From Kitasatospora sp. NBC_01246 (GTDB lineage: Bacteria; Actinomycetota; Actinomycetes; Streptomycetales; Streptomycetaceae): a stretch of 64,000 nt of DNA. How positions within the stretch are numbered: position 1 is the stretch's first letter; each line of letters starts with the position of its first letter. The notes below the pieces were generated by a model that was given only the letters and a program-made list of their open reading frames with translations, was not told where the DNA came from and searched no databases. Below are positions 9,761-19,305 of the stretch, in pieces. The stretch is from assembly GCF_036226505.1 (NCBI RefSeq), contig NZ_CP108484.1, positions 5,270,001 to 5,334,000 on the forward strand, in the 5' to 3' direction. A program made the translations under genes and the position numbers.

Positions 9761-11395
9761 ATGCGCGGTGCAACCCAGACCAAGTGGATCGTCGCGGCGA
9801 CCGCTATCGCCCTCGCGGCGACCGCTTGCAGCACCAGCTCGAAGAGCAGTGACAAGGCCTCTTCCGGCGGCGGCACCATCGCCGTCCAGCTCGGCGAGCC
9901 GCAGCACGGTCTGGTTCCCCAGAACACCGCGGAGTCCGAGGGTGCCGAGGTTCTCGGTGCCGTCTTCGCCGGCCTGGTCGAGTACGACAACAAGACCAAC
10001 GAGCCGAAGCTGCGCGTCGCCGAGTCGATCGAGAGCGCCGACAGCAAGCTCTGGACGATCAAGCTGAAGGACGGCTACACCTTCCACAACGGTGAGAAGG
10101 TGACCGCCCAGTCGTTCGTCGACGCCTGGAACTGGGGCGCCAACCAGGACAACGCGGCCGAGGGCCTGCCGTTCTTCGCCAAGATCGAGGGCTCCGAGGA
10201 CCTGGCCCCGGGCAAGGACAAGAAGCCGACCACCGACAAGCTCAAGGGCCTGACGGTCGTCGACGACAAGACCTTCACGGTCTCCCTGACGCAGCCGTTC
10301 TCCCAGTTCAAGACCATGCTGGGCTACAACGCGTTCTACCCGCTGCCCAAGGCGTTCTTCACCGACCCGAAGACGTTCGCCGACAAGCCGATCGGCAACG
10401 GCCCGTTCGAGATGGACGGCGCCTGGGAGCACAACAAGCAGATCAAGGTCAAGCGCTACGAGAACTTCCCTGCCTCGGACGGCAAGGCGAAGCTCCAGGG
10501 CGTCACCTTCAAGATCTACGACAACCTGGACACCGCGTACAACGACCTGCGCGCCGACAACATCCAGGCCACCGACAAGCTGCCGATCTCGGCCCTGTCG
10601 AGCGTCAAGGGCGAGTTCGGCGACCGCTACATCTACAAGCCGGAGTCCGGCGTCGGCTACATCGGCTTCCCGATCGCCACCAACCCGGCCACCTACGGCA
10701 AGCCGGAGATCCGCAAGGCGATCTCGATGGCGATCGACCGCGAGGCGATCACCAAGACGATCTTCTCGGGCACCCGCGTCCCGGCCGACGACTTCATCAA
10801 CCCGCTGATCCCGGGTTACCGCAAGGGCGCCATGGGCGACGCGGCGAAGTACGACCCGGCCAAGGCCAAGGCGCTCTTCGACCAGGCCGGCGGTGTTCCC
10901 GGCAACACCATCGAGCTGGGCTACAACGCCGACGGTGGCCACAAGGAGTGGATCGAGGCCGTCGCGAACCAGCTGAAGAAGAACCTGGGCATCGAGGTCA
11001 CCACCAAGCCGTTCGAGAAGTTCGGCAAGATCCTCGACGCGCTGGGCGAGAAGCAGTACTCGGGCGCCTTCCGCATGGCGTGGTCGATGGACTACCCGTC
11101 GATCGAGAACTACCTCCGTCCGATCTTCTCCAAGGTCGCGATCGAGAACGGCTCGAACTACGGCGGCTACGTCAACGACAAGTTCGAGGACCTGCTGAAC
11201 CAGGCCGACCAGGCGAAGACCCAGGACGAGGGCCAGAAGCTGTACCAGCAGGCCGACGACATCCTGGTGCAGGACCTGCCGTACATCCCGGTGTACACCT
11301 ACATGTCCTCCGCCGCGTACAGCAAGAAGATCAAGAACTTCGACACCGACGCCCAGGGCCGTATGAACCTGGACGAGGTCGAGCTCGCCGGCTGA
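9761..11395 (+). CDS. oligopeptide ABC transporter substrate-binding lipoprotein, operon I
   Basis: 544 aa from the ATG at 9761, which is preceded by AGGAGG. The frame is open further upstream but without initiation signals. The signal peptide ends in a degenerate lipobox (ATAC) at about residue 21, followed by a Ser/Lys-rich tether. The SBP_bac_5 body contains GEPQHGLVPQNT and FHNGEKVTAQSFVDAWNWG. It delivers oligopeptides to the membrane complex encoded by the next four genes. It is very similar to the operon III SBP and more distant from that of II. The first five genes form one unit, with a hairpin separating this gene from the permease genes. Confidence 0.93.
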   Translation: MRGATQTKWIVAATAIALAATACSTSSKSSDKASSGGGTIAVQLGEPQHGLVPQNTAESEGAEVLGAVFAGLVEYDNKTNEPKLRVAESIESADSKLWTIKLKDGYTFHNGEKVTAQSFVDAWNWGANQDNAAEGLPFFAKIEGSEDLAPGKDKKPTTDKLKGLTVVDDKTFTVSLTQPFSQFKTMLGYNAFYPLPKAFFTDPKTFADKPIGNGPFEMDGAWEHNKQIKVKRYENFPASDGKAKLQGVTFKIYDNLDTAYNDLRADNIQATDKLPISALSSVKGEFGDRYIYKPESGVGYIGFPIATNPATYGKPEIRKAISMAIDREAITKTIFSGTRVPADDFINPLIPGYRKGAMGDAAKYDPAKAKALFDQAGGVPGNTIELGYNADGGHKEWIEAVANQLKKNLGIEVTTKPFEKFGKILDALGEKQYSGAFRMAWSMDYPSIENYLRPIFSKVAIENGSNYGGYVNDKFEDLLNQADQAKTQDEGQKLYQQADDILVQDLPYIPVYTYMSSAAYSKKIKNFDTDAQGRMNLDEVELAG

Positions 11396-11416
11396 TCCGG
11401 TAGTCAGACGAACGGG

Positions 11417-11453
11417 GGCGGGCGGACCGGACTACAGTCCCGGTCCTCCCGCC
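11417..11453 (+). terminator. intra-operon hairpin between SBP and permease genes, operon I
   Basis: Arms 11417-11430 and 11440-11453 pair over 13 bp with a single C-T mismatch and a 9-nt loop. It lies between the SBP stop codon and the permease ribosome-binding site, with no U-tract. The likely role is attenuation or 3'-end protection giving more SBP than permease mRNA, as known for other binding-protein operons. Confidence 0.7.
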
Positions 11454-11484
11454 TCCCTTCCTTGCTTGAAAGTGTGGAGGTCTG

Positions 11485-12429
11485 ATGGGCCGCTATGTCA
11501 TCCGCCGACTGATACAGGCGATCCCTGTCCTGCTCGGTGCGACTCTGCTGATCTATGCCCTGGTTCACTACCTGCCCGGTGACCCGGTGCAGGCGCTGGC
11601 CGGTGAGAAGCGGGCCGACCCGCTCGTGGCGGAAATGATCCGCCAGAAGTACCACCTGAACGACCCCTTCCTGCTGCAGTACTGGAACTACATCTCAGGG
11701 GTCTTCAAGGGGGACCTCGGCGAGAGCCTGACCGGTCGCTCCGTGACCGACATGATCAGCGAGGCGTTCCCGTACACCGTCAACCTCGCCCTGGTCGCCT
11801 TCATCATGGAGGCAGTCATCGGCGTGCTGGCGGGTGTCATGGCGGCCCTGCGCAAGGGCAAGTTCATCGACCAGCTGGTGCTCATCAGCACCCTGTTCGT
11901 GATTTCCATCCCGGTCTTCGTCACCGGCTTCGTGCTCCAGCTGGTGCTGGGCGTGAAGCTCAAGACCGACTACGGCGTCGACTTCTTCCCGGTCTCCTTC
12001 AACGAGGAGGACGGACTGCGGGCCTACCTGCTGCCGGCCTTCGTGCTGGCGTCGACCTCGCTCGCGTACGTCGCCCGACTGACCCGCACCAGCCTGATGG
12101 AGACCATGCGCGCGGACTACGTCCGCACCGCGGTCGCCAAGGGTCTGAAGCGCCGTCGGGTGATCGGCCGCCACGCCCTGCGCAACGCGCTGATCCCGAT
12201 CGTCACCTTCCTCGGTGCCGACCTCGGCGGTCTGATGGGTGGCGCGGTCATCACCGAGAAGATCTTCAACATGCACGGCATCGGCGGCCTGCTGGCCCAG
12301 TCCGTGTACCAGAAGCAGGGCACGGTGATCGTCGGCATGGTCACCCTGCTGGTGATGATCTACCTGATCACCACCCTGCTCGTGGACCTGCTGTACGCCG
12401 TGCTCGACCCGAGGATCCGCTATGAGTGA
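11485..12429 (+). CDS. oligopeptide ABC transporter permease (DppB/OppB type), operon I
   Basis: 314-aa inner-membrane permease. An N-terminal transmembrane helix (about residues 9-29) is followed by the conserved LPGDP motif and about five more helices. The EAA coupling loop starts at DYVRTAVAKGL (about 211). GGAGG precedes the ATG. A 24-residue extracytoplasmic insertion around KTDYGVDFFPVSFNE is shared with operon III and missing from II. It overlaps the next gene by 8 nt (ATGAGTGA). Confidence 0.93.
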   Translation: MGRYVIRRLIQAIPVLLGATLLIYALVHYLPGDPVQALAGEKRADPLVAEMIRQKYHLNDPFLLQYWNYISGVFKGDLGESLTGRSVTDMISEAFPYTVNLALVAFIMEAVIGVLAGVMAALRKGKFIDQLVLISTLFVISIPVFVTGFVLQLVLGVKLKTDYGVDFFPVSFNEEDGLRAYLLPAFVLASTSLAYVARLTRTSLMETMRADYVRTAVAKGLKRRRVIGRHALRNALIPIVTFLGADLGGLMGGAVITEKIFNMHGIGGLLAQSVYQKQGTVIVGMVTLLVMIYLITTLLVDLLYAVLDPRIRYE

Positions 12430-13360
12430 CACCATCACCGTGGGCAGCGAGGCGCCCGAGGACAAGACCCCGAAGGCCGCGCCGGAGAAGAAGCAGAAGC
12501 CCGAGCGCGTCGCCAGCCTCTGGTCCGACGCACTGCGCGACCTGCGCCGCAACCCGGTCTTCATCATCGGCGCGGTGCTCGTCTCCGCCCTGCTGGTGAT
12601 CGCCGCCGTGCCGCAGCTGTTCACCGACGGCAGCCCGCTCTCGGGCGACGCGTGCGACCTGGCCAACTCCCTGAAGCGCCCGAGCGCCGAGCACTGGTTC
12701 GGCTTCGACGTGCAGGGCTGTGACGTCTACACCCGCACCATCTGGGGTGCCCGCAACTCGATCATCGTCGGTGTGCTCACCACCACCACGGTGACCGTGA
12801 TCGGCGCCCTGCTCGGCCTGCTGGCCGGCTGGGTCGGCGGCATGGTCGACAGCATCCTGTCGCGCTTCACCGAGATCTTCTTCTCCATCCCGCTGCTGCT
12901 CGGCGGCATGCTGATCATGTCGATGCTCGGCAAGGGCAACGCCTACACCGTCTCCGTCGTGATGGCCGTGCTCGGCTGGCCGCAGATCTTCCGCATCATG
13001 CGCGCCTCCGTGCTGGCCAACAAGCACAACGACTACGTGATGGCGGCCAAGGCGCTCGGCGCCGGCAGCTTCCGGATCACCTTCCGGCACATCCTGCCGA
13101 ACGCCATCGCGCCGGTGATCGTGGTCTCCGCGATCAGCCTGGGTGTGTACATCGGTGCCGAGGCCGCGCTGTCCTACCTGGGCATCGGTGTCCAGTCCCC
13201 GGAGATCTCCTGGGGCCTGATGATCAGCGACGCCCAGCCCCGCTTCCTGACCGCCCCGCACGTGCTGCTCTTCCCGTCCGCGGTGCTGAGCGTCACGGTG
13301 CTGGCGTTCATCATGCTCGGCGACGCGGTGCGCGACGCCCTCGACCCGAAGCTCCGCTGA
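12422..13360 (+). CDS. oligopeptide ABC transporter permease (DppC/OppC type), operon I
   Basis: 312 aa. A charged cytoplasmic tail of about 45 residues precedes the first helix, as is usual for OppC_N proteins. The EAA loop lies around DYVMAAKALGA, and the C-terminus is DAVRDALDPKLR, shared by all three operons. The start overlaps the end of the upstream permease by 8 nt and has no Shine-Dalgarno sequence of its own, implying translational coupling. Confidence 0.93.
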   Translation: MSDTITVGSEAPEDKTPKAAPEKKQKPERVASLWSDALRDLRRNPVFIIGAVLVSALLVIAAVPQLFTDGSPLSGDACDLANSLKRPSAEHWFGFDVQGCDVYTRTIWGARNSIIVGVLTTTTVTVIGALLGLLAGWVGGMVDSILSRFTEIFFSIPLLLGGMLIMSMLGKGNAYTVSVVMAVLGWPQIFRIMRASVLANKHNDYVMAAKALGAGSFRITFRHILPNAIAPVIVVSAISLGVYIGAEAALSYLGIGVQSPEISWGLMISDAQPRFLTAPHVLLFPSAVLSVTVLAFIMLGDAVRDALDPKLR

Positions 13361-13379
13361 GAGAAGAGGTGACGACCCG

Positions 13380-14429
13380 ATGACCACCGTGATCGAGAAG
13401 AACCAGAAGAGCGGCCGCCTCGAAATCGGCACCCCGCTGCTGGAGGTCCGTGACCTCCACGTGGAGTTCCACACCCGGGACGGCGTCGCCAAGGCCGTGA
13501 ACGGCGTCAACTACTCCGTTTCCGCCGGTGAGACCCTGGCGGTGCTGGGTGAGTCCGGCTCCGGCAAGTCGGTGACCGCCCAGACCATCATGGGCATCCT
13601 GGACATGCCGCCCGGCAAGATCAGCCAGGGCCAGATCCTCTTCCGCGGCGAGGACATGCTCGCCATGAAGGAGGAGCAGCGCCGGCTGATCCGCGGCCAG
13701 AAGATCGCGATGATCTTCCAGGACGCGCTCTCCTCGCTGAACCCCGTGATGACCGTGGGCGACCAGCTCGGCGAGATGTTCCGGGTGCACAAGGGCATGT
13801 CCAAGAAGGACGCCCGGGCCAAGGCCGTCGAGCTGATGGAGCGGGTGCGCATCCCCGCCGCCAAGCAGCGCGTCGGCGACTACCCGCACCAGTTCTCCGG
13901 CGGCATGCGCCAGCGCATCATGATCGCGATGGCGCTCTCCATGGAGCCCGACCTGATCATCGCCGACGAGCCCACCACCGCCCTGGACGTCACCGTCCAG
14001 GCCCAGGTGATGGACCTCCTCGCGGAGCTGCAGGCCGAGTACAACATGGGCCTGATCCTGATCACCCACGACCTCGGCGTGGTCGCCGACGTCGCGGACA
14101 AGATCGCCGTGATGTACGCCGGCCGGATCGTCGAGACCGCCCCGGTCCACGACCTGTACGCCAACCCCGCGCACCCGTACACCAAGGGCCTGCTCCGCTC
14201 CATCCCGCGCCTGGACCAGAAGGGCCAGGAGCTGTACGCGATCAAGGGCCTGCCTCCGAACCTGCTGAAGGTCCCGGCCGGCTGCGCGTTCAACCCCCGC
14301 TGTGACGTCGCCACCGACCAGTGCCGCACGGAGATCCCGAAGCTGCACCAGGTGACCGACAAGGACGGCACGGAGCTCACCGGCCGCCGCAGCGCGTGCC
14401 ACCTCTGGAAGGAGACCCTCCATGGCTGA
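13380..14429 (+). CDS. oligopeptide ABC transporter ATPase (DppD/OppD type), operon I
   Basis: 349 aa with Walker A GESGSGKS (57-64), signature FSGGMRQR, Walker B LIIADEPT and H-loop ITHD. The C-terminal oligo_HPY region carries the cysteine pattern C-x5-C-x6-C plus a later SACH, the pattern linked to an iron-sulfur cluster in related peptide-transporter ATPases. Its last 8 nt overlap the next ATPase gene. Confidence 0.94.
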   Translation: MTTVIEKNQKSGRLEIGTPLLEVRDLHVEFHTRDGVAKAVNGVNYSVSAGETLAVLGESGSGKSVTAQTIMGILDMPPGKISQGQILFRGEDMLAMKEEQRRLIRGQKIAMIFQDALSSLNPVMTVGDQLGEMFRVHKGMSKKDARAKAVELMERVRIPAAKQRVGDYPHQFSGGMRQRIMIAMALSMEPDLIIADEPTTALDVTVQAQVMDLLAELQAEYNMGLILITHDLGVVADVADKIAVMYAGRIVETAPVHDLYANPAHPYTKGLLRSIPRLDQKGQELYAIKGLPPNLLKVPAGCAFNPRCDVATDQCRTEIPKLHQVTDKDGTELTGRRSACHLWKETLHG

Positions 14430-15441
14430 GCCCATCCTGGAGGTCAAGGACCTGGTCAAGCACTACCCGCTGACCCAGGGCATCCTCTTCAAGAAGCAGG
14501 TCGGCGCGGTCAAGGCGGTCGACGGCATCTCCTTCGACCTGATGAAGGGCGAGACGCTCGGCATCGTCGGCGAGTCCGGCTGTGGCAAGTCCACGCTGGC
14601 CAAGGTGCTGATGAACCTGGAGCGGGCCACCTCCGGCCAGGTGCTGTTCAAGGGCGAGGACATCTCCAAGCTGTCCGGCTCCGCCCTGAAGGCGGTCCGC
14701 CGGAACATCCAGATGGTGTTCCAGGACCCGTACACCTCGCTCAACCCGCGCATGACGGTCGGCGACATCATCGGCGAGCCCTTCGAGATCCACCCCGAGG
14801 TGGCTCCCAAGGGCGACCGCCGCAAGGCCGTCCAGGACCTCCTGGACGTCGTCGGCCTGAACCCGGAGTACATCAACCGGTACCCGCACCAGTTCTCCGG
14901 CGGCCAGCGCCAGCGCATCGGCATCGCCCGCGGCCTCGCGCTCAAGCCCGAGATCATCATCTGCGACGAGCCGGTCTCCGCCCTGGACGTCTCCGTCCAG
15001 GCGCAGGTGATCAACCTGCTGGACCAGCTGCAGAGCGAGTTCGAGCTCTCGTACATGTTCATCGCGCACGACCTCTCGATCGTCCGGCACATCTCCGACC
15101 GCGTCGGCGTGATGTACCTCGGCAAGATGGTCGAGATCGGCACGGACGAGGCGATCTACGAGAACGCCACGCACCCGTACACCCAGGCGCTGCTCTCCGC
15201 GGTGCCGGTGCCGGACCCGACGGCGCGCGAGTCCCGGGACCGGATCATCCTGACCGGCGACATCCCCTCGCCGGCCAACCCGCCGTCCGGCTGCCGGTTC
15301 CGCACCCGCTGCTGGAAGGCGGAGGAGCGCTGCGCCACCGAGGTCCCGCTGCTGGCGGTGCCCAGCACGCTCAGCGGTGCGGCGGCCCACGAGTCGGCCT
15401 GCCACTTCGCCGAGGTCCGGGAGACGGCCGCCGCCGTCTGA
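14422..15441 (+). CDS. oligopeptide ABC transporter ATPase (DppF/OppF type), operon I
   Basis: 339 aa with Walker A GESGCGKS near residue 50, FSGGQRQR, Walker B IIICDEPVSALD and FIAHD. The C-terminal CRFRTRC...C segment repeats the C-x5-C-x6-C pattern. The AAGGAG ribosome-binding site lies inside the end of the upstream ATPase gene. Two 122-bp stretches are identical to the operon III homologue (see findings). Confidence 0.94.
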   Translation: MAEPILEVKDLVKHYPLTQGILFKKQVGAVKAVDGISFDLMKGETLGIVGESGCGKSTLAKVLMNLERATSGQVLFKGEDISKLSGSALKAVRRNIQMVFQDPYTSLNPRMTVGDIIGEPFEIHPEVAPKGDRRKAVQDLLDVVGLNPEYINRYPHQFSGGQRQRIGIARGLALKPEIIICDEPVSALDVSVQAQVINLLDQLQSEFELSYMFIAHDLSIVRHISDRVGVMYLGKMVEIGTDEAIYENATHPYTQALLSAVPVPDPTARESRDRIILTGDIPSPANPPSGCRFRTRCWKAEERCATEVPLLAVPSTLSGAAAHESACHFAEVRETAAAV

Positions 15442-15456
15442 TCCCCGAGGCGTTCC

Positions 15457-15497
15457 CCGGAAGGGCCCGCGGCTGTCGAAGCCGCGGGCCCTTCCGG
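15457..15497 (+). terminator. terminator of peptide operon I
   Basis: Perfect 17-bp stem (15457-15473 / 15481-15497) with a TGTCGAA loop, 15 nt after the stop codon; a short TTT lies 3 nt beyond. Confidence 0.85.
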
Positions 15498-15632
15498 CGT
15501 TTCGCGCTCCTGTGGCGGCGTCAACCCCGGGCGGGGTCCGCTGCACCCGTCCGGGGGTACCTGGCTCGCGCCGCCGGGCCACCGCGCTTCTCATGGGGTG
15601 TGATGCGACACACACCTTGAGGAGGGACCTCC

Positions 15633-17252
15633 ATGCCCGCAGCCACTCGCGCTCGATGGGTCCTCGCCGCTGCGACATCTGTGGCCCTGGTGGCCAGTGG
15701 GTGCAGCAGTAGCGGCGGAGGCAGTAGTTCGTCGGACAGCGGCAAGACCTTCAGCTACCAGAGCAGTGAGCCGCAGAACCCCTTGCAGCCCGCGAACGCG
15801 AACGAGACCGGCGGCGGCCGCATCCTGCAGAACCTGTTCAAGGGGCTGGTGGACTACGACCCCAGCAACGCGAAGATCCGGATGCAGGTCGCGGACTCGA
15901 TCGAGACCAGCGACTCGCAGACCTTCAACGTCACCCTGAAGACCGGCTGGACGTTCCACGACGGCACCCCGGTCACCTCGAAGAACTTCGTCGACGCCTG
16001 GAACTGGGGCGCGACCACCAGCAACAACCAGATCAACAGCTCCTGGTTCTCGGACATCGAGGGCTACCAGGACGTCCACCCGGCCAGCGGCCAGCCGACC
16101 GCCACCGCGATGTCCGGCCTGACCGTCGTGGACGACACGCACTTCACCATCAAGCTGCACACCAAGGTCTCGTACTTCGAGTACAAGCTGGGCTACATCG
16201 CCTTCTCCCCGCTGCCGACCGCCTTCTTCAGCGACCCGACCGGGTTCGGACAGAAGCCGGTGGGCAACGGCGCCTACCAGTTCGTCAGCTGGAGCCACAA
16301 CCAGCAGGTGGTGACCAAGGCGTACCCGAACTACCAGGGCGTGGACAAGCCGAAGAACGGCGGCATCGTCTTCAAGATGTACAACACGTCCGAGGCCGCC
16401 TACGCGGACCTGCAGTCCAACAACCTCGACGTGATGGACCAGGTGCCGCCGTCCGCGCTGGCGACGTACAAGAGCGACCTGGGCGACCGGGCGATCGACT
16501 CGCCGCAGGGTGCGATCCAGAACATCGGCTTCACGCTCTACCAGCCGGACTGGGCCGGCCCGGACAAGGCGAAGGTCCGTCAGGGGCTGTCGATGGCGAT
16601 CGACCGCGACACCATCACGAAGACCGTGCTGCAGGGCTCGCGCAAGCCGGCCTCCGCGTGGGTCGCCGAGGGCGTCGAGGGCTACAAGGCCGGCCAGTGC
16701 GGCGACAACTGCACCTTCGACGCCACCAAGGCCAAGCAGCTGATCGCCGAGGGCGGCGGCGTCCCCGGCAACAAGCTGACGATCACCTACAACGCCGACG
16801 GCGGCCACAAGGAGTGGGTGGACGCGGTCTGCAACTCGATCCGGCAGAGCACCGGCGTGGACTGCGTGGGTGACCCGAAGCCCGACTTCAAGACCGCCCG
16901 CGCGGCGATCACCGGGCACCAGATCAACGGCGCCTTCCGCACCGGCTGGGTTCAGGACTACCCGCTGAACGCCAACTTCATGGCCGACGTCTACCGCACC
17001 GGCGCCGCGTCCAACGACTTCGGCTACAGCAGCCCGCAGTTCGACCAGCTGGCCACCGAGGCGGACCAGGCGGCCAGCGTGGCGGACACCGTGACGGGCT
17101 ACCAGAAGGCGGAGACGGTGCTGGCGAACGACATGCCGGCCATCCCGCTCTGGTACTACCGCACCAACTCGGGCTACTCGGCGAACGTCCAGAACGTGAA
17201 GTTCGACTCCTTCGGCAACCCGGCCTGGACCCAGGTCGAGGTCAAGGGCTGA
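15633..17252 (+). CDS. oligopeptide ABC transporter substrate-binding lipoprotein, operon II
   Basis: 539 aa. Signal peptide with lipobox VASGC at about residue 25, then a Gly/Ser tether and an SBP_bac_5 body (EPQNPLQPAN, FHDGTPVTSKNFVDAWNWG). GAGGAGGG precedes the ATG. It is clearly diverged from the SBPs of I and III, so a different peptide specificity is likely. A Cys pair in GQCGDNCTF and another in VCNS...VDC could form disulfides; these are absent from the other two. Confidence 0.93.
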   Translation: MPAATRARWVLAAATSVALVASGCSSSGGGSSSSDSGKTFSYQSSEPQNPLQPANANETGGGRILQNLFKGLVDYDPSNAKIRMQVADSIETSDSQTFNVTLKTGWTFHDGTPVTSKNFVDAWNWGATTSNNQINSSWFSDIEGYQDVHPASGQPTATAMSGLTVVDDTHFTIKLHTKVSYFEYKLGYIAFSPLPTAFFSDPTGFGQKPVGNGAYQFVSWSHNQQVVTKAYPNYQGVDKPKNGGIVFKMYNTSEAAYADLQSNNLDVMDQVPPSALATYKSDLGDRAIDSPQGAIQNIGFTLYQPDWAGPDKAKVRQGLSMAIDRDTITKTVLQGSRKPASAWVAEGVEGYKAGQCGDNCTFDATKAKQLIAEGGGVPGNKLTITYNADGGHKEWVDAVCNSIRQSTGVDCVGDPKPDFKTARAAITGHQINGAFRTGWVQDYPLNANFMADVYRTGAASNDFGYSSPQFDQLATEADQAASVADTVTGYQKAETVLANDMPAIPLWYYRTNSGYSANVQNVKFDSFGNPAWTQVEVKG

Positions 17253-17268
17253 TCCAGCCCCTCGCGCC

Positions 17269-17300
17269 GGCCCCGCCCTCCCCGCACGGAGGGCGGGGCC
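17269..17300 (+). terminator. intra-operon hairpin between SBP and permease genes, operon II
   Basis: A perfect 13-bp stem (17269-17281 / 17288-17300) with a 6-nt loop just after the SBP stop codon, in the same position as in operons I and III but of different sequence. Confidence 0.75.
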
Positions 17301-17372
17301 CGGGCACTCGACCCCCACGCGGCCCTGCGCACCCGGTCACGGGCCGACCAGTCACCTAGGAAGGAGGCTCGG

Positions 17373-18299
17373 ATGGGAAGTTATGTGCTGCGGCGGGTGC
17401 TGCAGATGATCCCGGTGTTCTTCGGCTCCACATTCCTGATCTTCCTGATGGTCTACACGCTGCCCGGGGACCCCGTCGCGGCGCTCTTCGGGGACAAGGC
17501 CGCGGACCCGGCGGTGGTGGCCAATCTGAAGCACAAGTACTACCTCGACCAGCCGCTATGGAAGCAGTACCTGCACTACATGGGGAACCTCTTCCAGGGC
17601 GACTTCGGGACGAGCTTCACCGGCCGCTCGGTCACCGACATCATGGCGGACGCCTTCCCGGTCACCATCAGGCTGGCGCTGATGGCCTTCGCCTTCGAGC
17701 TGATCGTCGGGCTGGCGCTCGGCCTGGTCTCCGGCCTCAGGCGCGGCAGCGTCCAGGACACCCTGGTGCTGGTCCTGACCCTGGTGGTGATCTCGATCCC
17801 GGTGTTCGTGCTGGCCTACATCGCCCAGACGATCTTCGCGACCAACCTGGGCTGGGTCACCCCGACCGTGCAGGACTCCAAGGACCTCTCCCAGCTGATC
17901 CTGCCCGCGATCGTGCTGGGATCGCTCTCCCTCGCCTACGTCGCCCGGCTCACCCGGACCTCGATCGGGGAGAACCTGCGGGCGGACTACATGCGCACGG
18001 CGGTCGCCAAGGGCCTGCCCCGGCGCACCGTCATCACCCGCCACCTGCTCCGCAACTCGCTGATCCCGGTGGTCACCTTCCTCGGGACCGACCTGGGCGC
18101 GCTGATGGGCGGTGCGATCGTCACGGAGGGCATCTTCAACGTCCAGGGCATCGGCAACGTGCTGTACCGGGCGATCAACCAGAAGGAGGGCCCCACCGTG
18201 GTCGGCATCGTGACCGTCCTGGTGATCGTCTACCTGGTCGCCTCCCTGATCGTCGACCTGCTCTACGCGGTCCTGGACCCGAGGATCCGTTATGCCTGA
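17373..18299 (+). CDS. oligopeptide ABC transporter permease (DppB/OppB type), operon II
   Basis: 308 aa. AAGGAGG precedes the ATG. LPGDP motif near residue 30, and an EAA loop at DYMRTAVAKGL. It lacks the extracytoplasmic insertion found in I and III (here TNLGWVTPTVQDS instead). It overlaps the next gene by 8 nt (ATGCCTGA). Confidence 0.92.
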   Translation: MGSYVLRRVLQMIPVFFGSTFLIFLMVYTLPGDPVAALFGDKAADPAVVANLKHKYYLDQPLWKQYLHYMGNLFQGDFGTSFTGRSVTDIMADAFPVTIRLALMAFAFELIVGLALGLVSGLRRGSVQDTLVLVLTLVVISIPVFVLAYIAQTIFATNLGWVTPTVQDSKDLSQLILPAIVLGSLSLAYVARLTRTSIGENLRADYMRTAVAKGLPRRTVITRHLLRNSLIPVVTFLGTDLGALMGGAIVTEGIFNVQGIGNVLYRAINQKEGPTVVGIVTVLVIVYLVASLIVDLLYAVLDPRIRYA

Positions 18300-19290
18300 C
18301 CTGCATGACGAGGGCGAGTTCAAGCCGCACGCGGCCCCGGGTCTCGACCACCTGGACTACGCCGGCGAGCAGGGCATGGCGGTCGAGCAGGAGACCCTGG
18401 TCGAGGGCGATCCGGCCAAGCGGGAGGAGGCCCGCAGCCTGTGGGGCGACGCCTGGCGGGACCTGCGGCGCCGGCCGATCTTCCTGATCTCGGCGGTCCT
18501 GATCCTCCTGCTGGTCGTGATGGCGATCTTCCCCTGGGCCTTCACCGACGCCGATCCGCGCAAGGCCGACCTGGTCAACGACTACCTCAAGCGCCCGGAC
18601 TGGTCGGACTTCTTCGGCGCCGGCTGGTTCGGCTACGACGGCCAGGGCCGGTCCATCTACGCCCGGGTGGTCTACGGGGCCCGCGCCTCGATCACCGTCG
18701 GCATCTTCGTGACCCTGGGGGTCACCCTGCTCGGCGGGCTGACCGGGATGGTCGCCGGGTACTTCGGCGGCGCGGTGGACGCCGTGATCTCCCGCGTCGT
18801 CGACATCTTCTTCGGTATCCCGCTGCTGCTCGGCGCGCTGGTCCTGCTGGGCGCGTTCTCCGCCCGCACGGTGTGGAGCGTGGTCATCGCCCTCGCGGTG
18901 CTCGGCTGGACGCAGATCGCGCGCGTCATGCGCGGGGCCGTCCTGACCGTCAAACAGTCCGACTACGTGGTGGCCGGCCGGGCGCTCGGCGCGAGCACCG
19001 GGCGGTTGATGTTCCGGCACATCCTGCCGAACGCGATCGCGCCGGTGATCGTCGTCGCCACGATCGCGCTGGGCGGCTACATCGCGACCGAGGCCACGCT
19101 GAGCTTCCTCGGCATCGGCCTGCAGGATCCGACCATCTCCTGGGGCATCGACATCGCCTCCGCCCAGAAGGTCATCCGGACGGCCCCGTACGTGCTGTTC
19201 TTCCCGGCCGTGGCGCTCTCGATCACCGTGCTGGCCTTCATCATGCTGGGTGACGCGGTGCGCGACGCCCTCGACCCGAAGCTTCGCTGA
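18292..19290 (+). CDS. oligopeptide ABC transporter permease (DppC/OppC type), operon II
   Basis: 332 aa. A long acidic cytoplasmic N-terminus of about 60 residues precedes the first helix, and an EAA loop lies around DYVVAGRALGA. The C-terminal DAVRDALDPKLR is identical to the other two operons. It is translationally coupled to the upstream permease. Confidence 0.92.
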   Translation: MPDLHDEGEFKPHAAPGLDHLDYAGEQGMAVEQETLVEGDPAKREEARSLWGDAWRDLRRRPIFLISAVLILLLVVMAIFPWAFTDADPRKADLVNDYLKRPDWSDFFGAGWFGYDGQGRSIYARVVYGARASITVGIFVTLGVTLLGGLTGMVAGYFGGAVDAVISRVVDIFFGIPLLLGALVLLGAFSARTVWSVVIALAVLGWTQIARVMRGAVLTVKQSDYVVAGRALGASTGRLMFRHILPNAIAPVIVVATIALGGYIATEATLSFLGIGLQDPTISWGIDIASAQKVIRTAPYVLFFPAVALSITVLAFIMLGDAVRDALDPKLR

Positions 19291-19305
19291 GCGAGGGGAC
19301 TCATC